60,000 bases of DNA from Bugula neritina (taxonomy: Eukaryota; Bryozoa; Gymnolaemata; Cheilostomatida; Bugulidae): assembly GCA_964035545.1 (NCBI GenBank), contig OZ037767.1, forward strand, positions 6,750,207-6,810,206. The letters run 5' to 3'. Under the pieces are notes generated by a model. The model was not told the DNA's origin and searched no databases. It was given only the letters and a program-made list of their open reading frames with translations. Positions 1-17,202 of the stretch are shown here, piece after piece. Numbering within the stretch: the first letter of the stretch is position 1; every line of letters begins with the position of its first letter. A program made the translations under genes and the position numbers.

Positions 1-3000
1 TTTTCAAATAGTTTACAAAAGTACTGGTTATATAATACAAACTGGCCGCTTTTGTCAGTATTTGAAAGTTTGAGTTTCCCATGAACTGATCAGGCTGCAG
101 TAAAAATGAATGTTTTGAACTTCATTGCTACTCACTGCTGGCTAAAGAGATTGTATTTAATTTTAAAAAGTATGTTTTGAAAAGAACTGGTTTTAAAGAA
201 GTTAGCTCAAGCTTGCTGAAGAAAGTTGCTTCCTGAATTTGAGTGATTATTCCAAAGAGATTTTCCATAACCACTAGAAAATATCACAATTGTCCTTGAC
301 AGCAGGTAGGGTTGGGAGTTGTGTTTTCAATAAATAGCATATATATGGAATTAGTTTTCAAAACTAGTTCCATTTTCAAGTTAATTGCATTTCTAATAGA
401 TTGGGAATTTTTTTGACATTTTGATAATGCAATACTAACAACAACAATATATTCGAAATGGGCTTTGCAAACGAATTTCATGACAGAATTAATACTAGTG
501 CAATGAATTTTGTTTCCCTTTTTTGAGAAATGACTGATAATTTTGTTTTATAACATTGAAACAGACCCCATAAATGTATAGTCTGTCACTTGTCAAGATG
601 ATGTGATATAACTATGTTGGCTTCAAATATCATTATCCTGGTAATATTATTCTGATTTAGAAATCCATGTATACTCCTGCAGATTTGGTGCTAAGGAGGC
701 GTATTGGCATGTAGGAATTTTTAACTGCCAAACCATTTACAATTCACACCAATATTTTTACACAAAATGGCCAATCTCCTAGCAGAAATAATGCTTACAG
801 TACATAATAGTAAGTTTCAGAAATCTAGATTGATTCATAAAGCACCTATACTATTGCATGTTGTATGGACACTGAAACCAAGCAGTGCCAACATTAGAAT
901 AACTGGGAAACACCCTCTCATTATGTCATCACCATGCCAATGATACAAGACGCGGTTTAAAGGTCACTTCATTGACTACACCCTATCTAGTATTTGGAGT
1001 ATTTGCTCATTAGAAGCTGCTCTGTTAGCATTTATATTGCCCGGCTGTTGCCATTTTAATAAATGAGCTCTTTCTGTAATATCTGAATAACTTTATATAC
1101 TAACTGAAAGTTCAGTTGTGCCATCTAGTTTGTATTTAAAACGATTTAGTGTAATTTACATTTTTCCTTCCTTAGGATTAGGTGTTGAGGTCTTTATCTG
1201 AATAACTTTATATACTAACTGAAAGTTCAGTTGTGCCATCTAGTTTGTATTTAAAACGCTTCAGTGTAATTTACATTTTTCCTTCCTTAGGATTAGGTGT
1301 TGAGGTCTTTATTTTTGAATGAATAGTAAGAAATATAATTGACATCATCAAAATGCAGCAATATAATTTTTTTCCTTTATCACTTTAGTAGGTTATATAA
1401 TATCATCAGAACTTTTTATTGTTGCGCTAAACATACTTTTGATTTTAGTATTAAATAATAGTTTTCAAATGGTAAATGGGGAGGTGTTGGACTCAGCCTA
1501 TAGCGAAGATGGCACCATTCATTATTATCTTTTGTGTGTAACTTCCGGCAGTTTTGACATAGTCCTATATAGACTATTATATTCAAGTATCTTATTTTGG
1601 CTGAGAGCTCTTTGCAAACTTCAAACAAGTATTCAACTGCCAAAACTACAAATCATATTTATTTGGCTTAACTGTTGCTTCTGGTTTAAAATTCTTACTA
1701 AACAACACATTTTGTTTGTTGGCGGGAAACTGATGAAACACTTTGAGATTATTCTAGAAATAGTACAATATCTACCTGCCATATGGGCTTTGTTACTGAT
1801 TCTATTAGCCGTTTTGTTCTCTTTGTGTCTCCTAGTGCTTACAGCTAATTATAACCTAATATCAGACATCCCAGTGACTCTAGATTCAAAAATACCTTTG
1901 TGGTTTGAATAGAACTTAGCACTTTGTTTGTGAGTATCTCGTTTGTTTTTGGACTTTAATAACAGGTACCCAACTACCAACTGGCCAGTGCTTTATAATG
2001 CCTCTAATTATGGCTGGTCAAGTTGTCAACACATTATGTAACTCTCTTAACCTCCCATCAATGTTTACTTCTTCAGCTTCTCAAGTTGATAAATATTGAT
2101 TGCATCTCGTCAATTCCCTTTTCCTTAAGCTGTTTGTGGGTTTCTCCTTATGGCCAGTAGCACTCAGGTATTGTTCTGCTCTAAATATTTGTCCTGATTA
2201 TCCAAGTTCACAAGATGTGTCAAAGCACTAAACAAAATGGTTTGCATAGCAACTCAGCCTTTTGAAAATGTCATTTTCAAAGACACAAGTTCCTAATGGA
2301 CTGACAGATTGAAAATGAGTTTCTAAAATCCGGTGTAGTCCAAGATAACTTATGGTCACGTGGGAAATTTGAATTTGGAACAAAAATTTCCATTTCAGTG
2401 ATAGCTTATGTGGTAGGATTTTATAATTCTTTAAAGATTTTTTCATCATTTCAACTCCTTTTACGAAGTGCTTGAAATTTAAGTTTGATTTTTACTTGTT
2501 AGTTTTAGCCTAGTACAAAGCTATAAAGCCAACCTAAATGCTAACCACTTTGAGTTGAAATGATTAAAAGCTTTTAAAAAGCTTTTTAAAAGCCTTCAAA
2601 ATGAAGACGAACCTAGAATGGAATTTTTTTTGTCTCAAATAGTTCACAATAGAAATTGTTCAAGTTTACAATAACTTATCACAGACTCCAGGGATTTTAG
2701 AAACTCATTTCTATCTGTCAATTTACAAATTGTAGTCTTGGAACATTTGCTTTAGTTGGCACTATTTCATCACTTCTATAGAGTGGAAAGAATAATGTAG
2801 TAGAAATTGAATTTAAAAACCATCCTCATAATACCTTACTTTTGATTGTTGGGGTTTAATGTATAGTTTGTGTTGCACTTCTGGTAAATCAATTTACTAT
2901 AATGCTATGTAATGGCTGTAATACATTGAAATAAGAAAAAATAATTCAATTTTCAGAATGAAGTTACCTCCTCTTTGGTACCCCATGTACTCAATGTGCC

Positions 3001-3170
3001 AGCTAAGCAAGCCAATAATTATGCTTACAGAGGCAATAATACTTGTTACAGAAACATGTTTAGTTAACTCAATTTATTTGTAATGGTTGTTACTTTGTAT
3101 GATAATTTAGATTAACCAATATATAACTTTTATAATGAAAGTGTATAACTGTTGGGATTTGTTTTATTAG
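1..3170. other. Non-coding stretch left of the first recognised RALBP1 exon, probably intron
   Basis: No exon of a recognised family was found here on either strand. Because the first recognised exon (3171) begins with a splice acceptor and two bases of a split codon, this stretch is most simply a large RALBP1 intron. It contains one tandem duplication (1081-1310, listed separately). The open frame at 1439-1912 is hydrophobic, lacks a convincing start and resembles nothing I recognise. A distant non-coding RNA cannot be excluded from sequence reading alone. Confidence 0.5.
1081..1310. repeat. Tandem duplication, two 115-bp copies
   Basis: Positions 1081-1195 are repeated directly at 1196-1310. 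The copies differ at only about two bases (near 1144-1147 versus 1259-1262), so the duplication is recent. Each copy contains a splice-acceptor-like TTCCTTCCTTAG, but no coding exon follows. No target-site duplication or terminal repeats are visible, so replication slippage or unequal exchange is the likely cause. Confidence 0.9.
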
Positions 3171-6100
3171 CCAATGAGAGTGGTGACACCCCTGTACCCC
3201 TCACAACTGACCAGTCTCCTGTAGATCCACCTTCCAGGGATCAGTTTTTAACAGGCGAGCCCTCTGCAGGTCATCTAGCTGTAGATCAGCCCTTGGCAGG
3301 TCACTTAGCTGTAGATCAGCCCTTGGCAGGTCATTCAGTTGCAGATGAACACTTGCCTAGCAGGTCACCTAATAATCTGCCGTTATCTGCTGTTGTTTCA
3401 AATACCACAGAGACAGGAAATGAAGTTAAGGAAGACATCCAACCCTCTACTCAGACACAAGCTCTGCCTGTTAGTAAAAGCTGTTTACTTGTTGCAATTC
3501 TAAGACTTTACTGAAATATGAGTTTAATAGTAACCTAGGTTTTTGTGTGTGGTTTTAGACCCCAGAGACAGAGGTAGCTGTGAATGCTGCTGACAATAAT
3601 CTCAAGGTGGCAGAAAATGCTGACTCAGTGTATCAGGAAGCTGCCGAGTGTGTAGCCGGGGCTGATCTGGAAATTAAGGGACAGCCAACTGGTAATAATA
3701 TGCTCATAGTGCAGCGATGTATTTTAGGATGTTATTATTTTATTTTATGAACAGAAAGCTTCTTGTGCTATTAATATTAAAAAAATGTTGAATAATTCAG
3801 TTTTTACAATGTCTAGTAAAATTGCGAATTATTTCTGAAATTTTGAAATTTCTCCACAAACTCATATTTATATAGGTTGCGTGTGACTTCATTTCGAAAC
3901 ATTCTTTTGGATTTTTTATCTTTTTCTTGTGCCAGTTCTGTTCTTTCACCTCAGATGTTATAGCATAAACAGTGTCTCTGTTCCGTTACCCTGTAGATGG
4001 AGCCGAGTCAGCTATTCTACCAGAGCAAGTGAGAAATATAAAGGTGTCAACTAGTCAAGACTCTGACATCACCCTCTCTCCTTGTAAGTTGTTTATGTTT
4101 TAAAGCAGGGCTGTCCAACAGGCGGCCCAATAGCCGGATGTGGCCCTCAGCCTACATTTATGTGGCCCTCAAAGACATAAAACTAAAATTAGTTTTCACA
4201 CATATATAAATTAGAATGAAAAACCACCTTTTAAATGTCTTATTTATATACATACTGCCAAACATAGAGCCTGTAGTAACTATTGGGACTTCATTGTGTA
4301 ATGATTCATAGGAATTTGGAATAAAATCATTTGAAAAATACTGATGCTGTGGCCCTCAGCTTAAACTAAATTTCACAATGTGGCCCTCGCCACTGGAATA
4401 TTCCCTTTCAGTTGCCCTTGCTCTGAAAAGGTTGGACACTCCTGTTTTAAAGTAACTATAAACAGTGCTCGTTTGATATTTAAAGTAACAGTATTAAAGT
4501 TGTTGTCTCTTTTTATGATCTACACTTGGGTAAACAACTCCTGGTCCATATATTGTGAACTGTGCTATGACTGTAGATACAGATGAAGGTGTTCATGAAA
4601 GCACGTCACAACAGAGTCTCTCCGATTTCAAGCCTCTTGTTTCAAGTACGGTTTCCTCTGACAGAGTTGAACTCGAAACGCAACTTGGCGACCAATCTCA
4701 AGTATGTACTCTGTTTTATTCAACTTGGTCCCGTGTAATACTGTGTCACATTGCATCATACATTAAACACAAAGTAAAACTGACAGATTTGGTGCAGTAA
4801 AACATGGCCATAAGTAAACATTATAAAATGTCCTACTTAAACAGTATGAGAATATGCAGATATCTGAAGCAGACCTTCAGGAATCAACTCTTGGTTTGAC
4901 TCCAACTGGCCAATCAGAGGTCTTGGAACCTCAAACTATCCAATCACAGATTCCAGTGCAAACAACTGGTTTGACAATGGATCCTGGGACAGCTATACTA
5001 CTGATACCAGAGAAGCTACATGCAGGTGCAGATAACTCTGACGGTAAGATGTGTATTCTACACAACTGTAAACTTCTGTATACTTGTTTGTTCATATCCA
5101 GTCAAAACATCTATATTACAATTTAAGGCATTTAGAAATGTGTTATGTGGATATTTGTTGTCAGCTGTGTTTAGAATTTACAAGAGAATTATTATAATAT
5201 TAAGTCTATTTTTGAAGACCTAAACTATAAGAATGGTAATCATGGTGTTAAAAGCTGCATTTTGTGCTTTTTTGCTAATTTGAGTTTTCAAGTCATTCAT
5301 AAACTGTTTCGAATTATTTTTTTCAATTAAGTACCGCAATGTTAGTTTGAAGCAATAGGAACTTTATTAGAAGAGATGATAATTGATACTATGTAACTTA
5401 TCTATTAAGTTTTTGTGTTGGTTCTTTAAAATTGTTGTCTCACAACCCTATGAAAATCTATTTTTATTTAAAAAATCGGACAGCCTTCTTAACAGTCATA
5501 TGCATTTACTTCTAGCTAATAGGGCATTGGAGTCACATGACCAACTCTACAATATAGCAGACGATGATGAACTGCGATTACTCATTGCTGAAGAAGCTCA
5601 ACTTATCTGGGAAGAAGAAGAGCTTATTGCTATCCGTAAGCTTACTCTTCTTGCTGTTTGTATTTCATACGATGTTGGCTAATGCCTGTAACTAAATTTA
5701 TTCCCTGGGTTCATAGGCAAACAGTTTGCTCTTGGGTTCATCATTGCTTACACTCTTCATTTAGGATCAGTAGTGAAGAAATTGAGATAGCCCTAGTTCT
5801 TTAATTTTTTTATTAAGTTTTGGTTTGGGGCGTGGGTTGAAATTCTCACTCGAACATAACTTCTCATGCTACATTTCTAATCTAGAACACAGGCTTTTCT
5901 CAATTTCTCCATTACTACACCTATACCTTACACTCATGTGATCATTTATTTATATATTTTATACTGATTTAATGTAAAAGTTTTTGGTAGCTGAGTTATG
6001 CATCTAGATAATATGTTTTGTTTCTCATATATTTCTAGAGTTTGTAGTAATTTCATTTCCCTAGCTGGTCTTTTGTCTTGTAGAAGATGAATTAAGGCAT

Positions 6101-6936
6101 AAGATTAATACAGAGAATATTGAGATTGAGAGACTTCAGGAGGAGATAATTGAGTATGAAGAGCTGCGTTCAATTACAACTTTAGGTTAGCTACCTTTCA
6201 ATGTGCATCTACAACTAAGGATAGCGCCCATATACCTTGGTAGAAAAGCTGCTATTTTCTATGTATTGCATTGTTGTATATAGTATTAGGTTAGCTGTGT
6301 CTCTGCACACTCGATTAGGAGATTCTTCAGTCATTAGCTTAGGCTCCCAGCATTCTTGTCACCTTCAGTTTCCCTCTATTTACCAAACCTTATTTTCCTG
6401 ATCATTCCTCTGTTACCTTTTTTAATTCACTTAATCAATTCGACATACTCAACATCTACCTGATTATATACTCACCCCACATGACATTACATCCTGTTTT
6501 GTATCTAGGTCACTCTTCCGAGACAATGTCCTCTGACGAGTATTACTCCTCCACCTCTGATACTGAACCCGAGGACGAATCTGCTGCTCAAGCGGAACTG
6601 GATAACCTTGTGATGACCTTGATGGAGCTGACTCAGCAGAATGAAGAGTGCGAGGTAACATGCATGTGCCCGGCTCACAGTAGCTTGCTTACAGCAAGAA
6701 ATTCATATTTTACCTTTTACTAAAAATTGTGTATTCTATTTTATTCAGTGATTTCTTGTTAAATTAGAATCAGGCGAAACCTCACTTTCGTTTGTTTGTT
6801 ACTACAGGCTAAAAATGCTGAAATGGTTAAGAAAATTCATGAGGAGCGAATGGGCTGTGTTAATGTCAAAATTCAGATTCGTCTTTTACAACAACAGATG
6901 TTAGGTGCACAGGCTGAAGAGCAAAGTCTAATATAA
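3171..6936 (+). CDS. RALBP1: RalA-binding protein 1 (RLIP76) homologue, C-terminal exons
   Basis: Ral GTPase effector; in animals the family couples Ral to Rho-family GAP activity and endocytosis in the cytosol and at membranes. Predicted exons: <3171-3469, 3559-3691, 3997-4083, 4577-4701, 4845-5043, 5516-5635, 6084-6185, 6509-6654, 6808-6936 (TAA). All junctions keep phase. The last four exons match the vertebrate C-terminus: an acidic helix (EEAQLIWEEEELIAI), a coiled coil (INTENIEIERLQEEI, compare EKEEIERLRAEI), a Ser/Asp/Glu stretch (SSDEYYSSTSDTEPEDE, compare EEYSSESESESEDEE), then LMELTQQNEECEAKN and IHEERMGCVNVKIQIRLLQQQ (compare IHEEREAIIELRVQLRLLQ). The first five exons encode an unconserved Thr/Ser/Gln-rich acidic linker with a 10-residue repeat. 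The RhoGAP domain is not in the window. The protein stops soon after the last coiled coil, without the long tail seen in vertebrates. Confidence 0.88.
3271..3360 (+). repeat. Coding minisatellite in RALBP1, 30-bp unit, about 3 copies
   Basis: Within the first RALBP1 exon, three in-frame 10-residue units occur in a row (consensus GHLAVDQPLA). The first two are nearly identical at DNA level and the third has diverged. The unit is a multiple of three, so length changes would keep the frame. It lies in the low-complexity linker, outside the conserved C-terminal coiled coils. Confidence 0.85.
4098..4452. mobile_element. Non-autonomous hAT-type DNA transposon (MITE) in a RALBP1 intron
   Basis: The element spans 4106-4444 (339 bp). 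It is flanked by a perfect 8-bp target-site duplication TTTTAAAG at 4098-4105 and 4445-4452. Its ends form imperfect inverted repeats: CAGGGCTGTCCAAC on the left, and CAGGAGTGTCCAAC when the right end is read on the other strand (12 of 14 match). Eight-bp duplications and CAGG-type termini are hallmarks of the hAT superfamily. The inside holds several copies of a TGTGGCCCTC motif and no transposase frame, so any transposition would need enzyme in trans. Confidence 0.88.
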
Positions 6937-7140
6937 AACTGTTTCTGTTAATTTAATTTTCTAATGTATTTTCTTATAATTTACTTCTATTCTTTATTGT
7001 AAGATAATTTGTTTGCTATAATCCATTATTCAGTCAGCTTGAGAATTTTTGTTGTTGGTTTTAAATTATTATAATTGGCATGCTTATGCTCTGATTAACT
7101 TGTTAAGTATTTAGCGACAGTCAGTATAATATATTTTTAA

Positions 7141-7146
7141 AATAAA
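7141..7146 (+). other. Probable polyadenylation signal of RALBP1 (AATAAA)
   Basis: Canonical AATAAA about 205 bases after the RALBP1 stop and before the KAT5 promoter-like segment. It is the best-placed signal in the short gap; cleavage would be expected 10-30 bases downstream. Confidence 0.5.
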
Positions 7147-7309
7147 CTCTAAGCTCTTTTTGTCTAAAATAAAATGGAGTCCACATTTGAACGTCATTAT
7201 TGCACGTTAAATTTCGGACTTGTCTACTCCTAATATTTGTTAAAATATGAAAAGACAACTGCTGTATAACCTCGTTTGACGAAGCACAAGGCAACAAGAA
7301 AACGCGTTC

Positions 7310-7317
7310 AAGATGGC
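7310..7317 (+). promoter_or_regulatory. YY1-like motif (AAGATGGC) upstream of KAT5
   Basis: AAGATGGC is the core of the YY1 motif, which is often found at or just after the transcription start of housekeeping genes on the coding strand. It sits about 215 bases before the KAT5 ATG, where a transcription start would fit. This rests on motif and position only. Confidence 0.35.
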
Positions 7318-7530
7318 CGTTTTGACTGTAGTGTGGCAGCCCCATTACAACATTTTAGCGCTGCGATCTCCATGTCTTTGGCAATCCACGTTTTATTACC
7401 TTTTAGCGCAAAGAAACTGGAATTTCAAAACTGGATTCCCTGTTATCTACTGTCAAACTTTGAGTTTTACTGTTTTTATTTTGTGTTAAACTTATTATTA
7501 ATGGAATAAATTCCTACAACGATATTGGTA

Positions 7531-13052
<5,522 letters not shown>

Positions 13053-14814
13053 CATCACCAGCTACCAAAAGCATCTTTTTAAATTCACGCCTCATCATTT
13101 TTATGTCTAAAAGAATGTATTTTTATGTACTTTGTATGCAGTTTCTGGTAGATAGAAAGCTGGAAATATTTGCACTTTTGTATGTCTGAAGTTTTCAAAT
13201 AATAAATATTTTGTATTCGAGGTGTTGCGTGTTTATTTCTTATGGAATGCTGCAAGCAATGATATAAGCAGGCCTTGCACATTTTTCATAGTGTGTAATT
13301 TTGGAATCAGTAAAGCTAAATTCCAGATGACAACAAAAATGGCACAAATACTTCCATACACAGTCCAGGGTTTATTGAATGCGGATTCTATCAGTTTAGC
13401 TCATGGGAGACAACTGCTCAAACTAATTAGTGTCATGAATACTGTGGTCATGTGTTTCTGCTACCAAATACTGTACATTAGTTTATATTGACTAGCTCTA
13501 ATTGTTGTAATTATCATATTTAATCTAAGCATTATGTCTTGCTTAACAGGTTTATTTGATGACATTTGGTACTGAACATTACTTCTAAACAGTAGGACAT
13601 AAATGTATAATATCCGATATTACAGTAAAATAAATCTCGTTAAATAGCTAATTAAACAATTTTGTGAGTTCATGTTGTTGAAGATGTGATTTTACTTTGC
13701 CATTTAAAGCTTTATTCAAGTGAAACAATTTAACCCTTAGTTTATTGATAAACTTAAACATAATTATTCGCATATTTAGAGGCTACATAAATAACAACTC
13801 AAAATTTTAAAAAGTGACAAAATCAGGTCACTTGTCAGAAAGGGTTGACTCATGCTCGCTGCCTTGGAAGTTGTCACTATATTTCCTTATGGAAAGTTTG
13901 TATTAGAATGTGAATTGCTGCCTTTGACACTTGCAAACATTAGATAAGATAAACCTAAAATGTTCTAATAAACAGATGCCAGAATGGCATACATTATGGC
14001 CTCATTCTAGCAGCTAACTATTACATTAGGATCATTGATGCCAATAAAAGTATTTTATAGAATTTTTCTATTTTTAGCAAGTTAGAATTTTGCATGTAGA
14101 TTGTAATAACTGACACCTGTGTAATCTTGTATACCACCATTATCACCAAACAGACTAGTATATGTTAGCGTTTCATTGTAAATGTTAAAAAGGCCATACG
14201 ATTTTTTATATCCTAGAACCTAAAAGATGTAGGCAATTAAAAAAATGTTCATTATCATCTTTAACTTACAGAAACAGCAAAACCAGCTGAAATAACTAGC
14301 AATAGCTAAAGCAATGTTCAAGCACAAAATAAAATTTAATTGTTTGCATGGGATTTGTAGAAAGCATCTTTCTCGTATATAATATGTAGACAACAGATCA
14401 TACATGATTAAGTAGTGTTTTTTGAAAATAAATTGATTGCTTTTCAAACCAAATACCAGACCTTATAAGCTATAAACTCAACGGCGAAGTAAAATTATTT
14501 ATGTCTCTGCATCTAATGATGAGTGTGTGTATTGCATTCTATTTCAATTTCATGTTTGATTCCTGTTCAGCCACCACATTTAATTTCCCTAAACTGTATG
14601 ACCTGTTTAAGATTAAAAGAAAAAACAGGTAACAAAAAATTGCAAATTTTTTTAGAAACTTTTCTATTCATGACTGTGAAAGTTCAGAATGCAGCATGTT
14701 TCTAGCATGTTATGTAGATACTGTGAGACTTGGAAGATGTCTGAACTTCCTGAATGTGTTGTGTCATGCTATGCACTGTCTTGCCCTACCAAAAGTGCAT
14801 GACGTATCACTTGC
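13053..14814. other. KAT5 3' UTR and intergenic DNA
   Basis: AATAAA at 13201-13206 marks the likely KAT5 3' end. After it there is AT-rich sequence with no coding similarity I recognise on either strand and no clear transposon ends. The stretch leads into the large minisatellite. Confidence 0.5.
13201..13206 (+). other. Probable polyadenylation signal of KAT5 (AATAAA)
   Basis: Canonical AATAAA about 150 bases after the KAT5 stop codon; no competing signal lies closer. Confidence 0.65.
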
Positions 14815-15965
14815 ATACATCTAGGTACTTTACCACACATCTAGGTACTTTACTATACATCTAGGTACTTTACTATACATCCAGGTATTTTACTATACAT
14901 CTAGGTATTTTACTATACATTCAGGTACTTTACCATACATCCAGGTACTTTACTGTACATCTAGGTATTTTACTATACATCCAGGTACTTTACTATACAT
15001 CTAGGTATTTTACTATACATCCAGATACTTTACCATACATCTAGGTACTTTACTATACATCTAGGTATTTTACTATACATCTAGGTACTTTACTATACAT
15101 CTAGGTACTTTACTATACATCTAGGTACTTTACTATACATCTAGGTATTTTACTATACATCCAGGTATTTTACTATACATCTAGGTATTTTACTATACAT
15201 CCAGGTACTTTACTATACATCTAGGTACTTTACTATACATCTAGGTATTTTACTATACATCTAGGTATTTTACTATACATCCAGGTATTTTACTATACAT
15301 CTAGGTATTTTACTATACATCTAGGTACTTTACCATACATCTAGGTACTTTACTATACATCTAGGTACTTTACTATACATCTAGGTACTTTACTATACAT
15401 CTAGGTACTTTACTATACATCTAGGTACTTTACTATACATCTAGGTATTTTACTATACATCCAGGTATTTTACTATACATCTAGGTACTTTACCATACAT
15501 CATGCAGATACTTTACCATACATCTAGGTATTTTACCATACATCTAGGTACTTTACTATACATCTAGGTATTTTACCATACATCCAGGTATATTTTACCA
15601 TATACATCTAGGTACTTTACCATACATCTACTAGGTATTTTACCACACATTCAGGTATTTTACTATACATCAGATATTTTACCATACATCCAGGTATATT
15701 TTACCATACATCCAGGTATTTTACCATTCATCAGGTATTTTACCATACATTCAGGTATATTTTACCATATACATCTAGGTAATTTACCATACATCAGATA
15801 TTTTACCATACATCCAGGTATATTTTACCATACATCCAGGTATTTTACCATTCATCAGGTATTTTACCACACATCCAGGTATTTTACCATACATCAGGTC
15901 TCTTACTATACATCAGGTATTTTACCATACATCTAGGTATTTTACCATACATCTAGGTACTCCAC
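14815..15965. repeat. Large minisatellite, 20-bp unit, about 57 copies
   Basis: The unit is ACATCTAGGTACTTTACTAT. The left two thirds (to about 15500) keep exact 20-bp spacing with two common variant sites: CTAGG or CCAGG, and TACTT or TATTT. The right third is degenerate, with units of about 17-25 bp and extra TAT insertions. Copies are directly adjacent with no unique spacers, so this is not a CRISPR array. It lies in the KAT5-TLR intergenic region. Confidence 0.97.
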
Positions 15966-17199
15966 TCTTTTGTTTCTAATAAAAACAGCTGGTAATATTT
16001 TGTTAAGAGACAGTCATGCAAACTAAATATGCTCTAAGTTTTTGCAATCAAACTGTGGTTTTTACACTGAAAATTGAACACAATTAGATTCAGCAGTGCT
16101 GCTGCAGTTTCATCTTTGCTAATTTGTGAAATATAATTGCCAGCCTGTAGAACTAGTGTCAGCTTGCTGAATTTTTGTCAGGCTGGTTATTTGTTCACTT
16201 AACACTTTCAATTTTTATCAGATTTAAAGTCAGAATGCCTGGTGATGGTGCAAAAAGTTTTTGTTGTTTTGTACTTTTCTACACATCATCTCCACCAGGC
16301 TAACCTTAAAATTTGATGTATTTGTTTTTTCCTTTTTTATCTTTATTCAAACTCTAAAAGCTAAGTTTTCAACAAACTATTATGTCAAAGCACAAAAGAA
16401 ATGACGCAATTTGAAATTAATAATAAACTTCTTCATTAACAAAAGATAACTGCATTTAAAAGCAAATCTATAGGCTACTAAGCTCATCAGCAGACAATGG
16501 AAGTTTTTGACTAAAGAGCAGCAGCAAATAACTGACAGATGCACTTACAAAATTGATTGTCAAAAGAACTGGTAAGTTAATATTGAAGAAGCATTATGTT
16601 ATATGAAGTTTGGTGTTTTTCATTTTATTTTACTCTTCATATATTCGTTTTATATTATATGCAAAATGTTGTATATTAAGAAATGCCCTGTGAAATTATA
16701 GTTGTATATAATTATGGCAATATAGTCGCATAAATTATGAACTAACCTGTTACAAGGTAAGGAACAGTAAAAAAAAATTGGGAAAGTCTGCTATACCTAT
16801 AAAATATAAAAAAGAAATATAAGTGGATTGGTTCAAGATATAGCCTTTAAACGTAAATGAAGCAATGTAGAGGTAGATTAAAAAACTTCTTTTTTATTAT
16901 AAAGTTGAGAGGTTTATTACAAAGCTAAAATGTCTACTATTTTTGACAATATTAAGAACCATTTTGAAGATGACAATACCAATTAATTTACAATGAGCAC
17001 ATTTTATAAACTATGCTTTCTGTGGTTTTATTTTCGAAAATGATTTTACAGAATAGAAAACATTGTAATGATATGCAAATCTGTTGAGTTGAATTAATAG
17101 TCAAAACTTTCACTTTCACCAAATAATGGCTTATAATTTTTTTACATGGTTTTAGTAGCTATGCATCTTGCCTATTGAATTAAACTGTTTCTTTTTTAG
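15966..17199. other. Region upstream of the Toll-like receptor gene
   Basis: AT-rich, no coding similarity recognised. A strong acceptor-like sequence (pyrimidine run then TTTTTTAG) ends at 17199, three bases before the receptor ATG. A 5' UTR exon and the promoter therefore probably lie further upstream, separated by an intron, but the upstream exon could not be located. Confidence 0.45.
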
Positions 17200-17202
17200 A
17201 AA

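Larger units (their letters stand above)
6937..7530. promoter_or_regulatory. RALBP1-KAT5 intergenic region (3' UTR, then promoter/5' UTR)
   Basis: Only 594 bp separate the RALBP1 stop from the KAT5 start, so this interval must hold the RALBP1 3' end and the KAT5 promoter. A canonical AATAAA lies at 7141-7146. A GC-richer patch follows around 7260-7400 and contains a YY1-like site (7310-7317). No TATA box in a convincing position was seen. Confidence 0.6.

Noticed and set aside
1439-1912. 157-codon hydrophobic open frame
   Set aside because: No convincing ATG, no family resemblance and AT-rich composition that easily gives Leu/Ile/Phe-rich frames. Kept as part of the presumed RALBP1 intron.
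14815-15965. CRISPR array
   Set aside because: Units are contiguous 20-mers without unique spacers, in an animal genome. It is a minisatellite.
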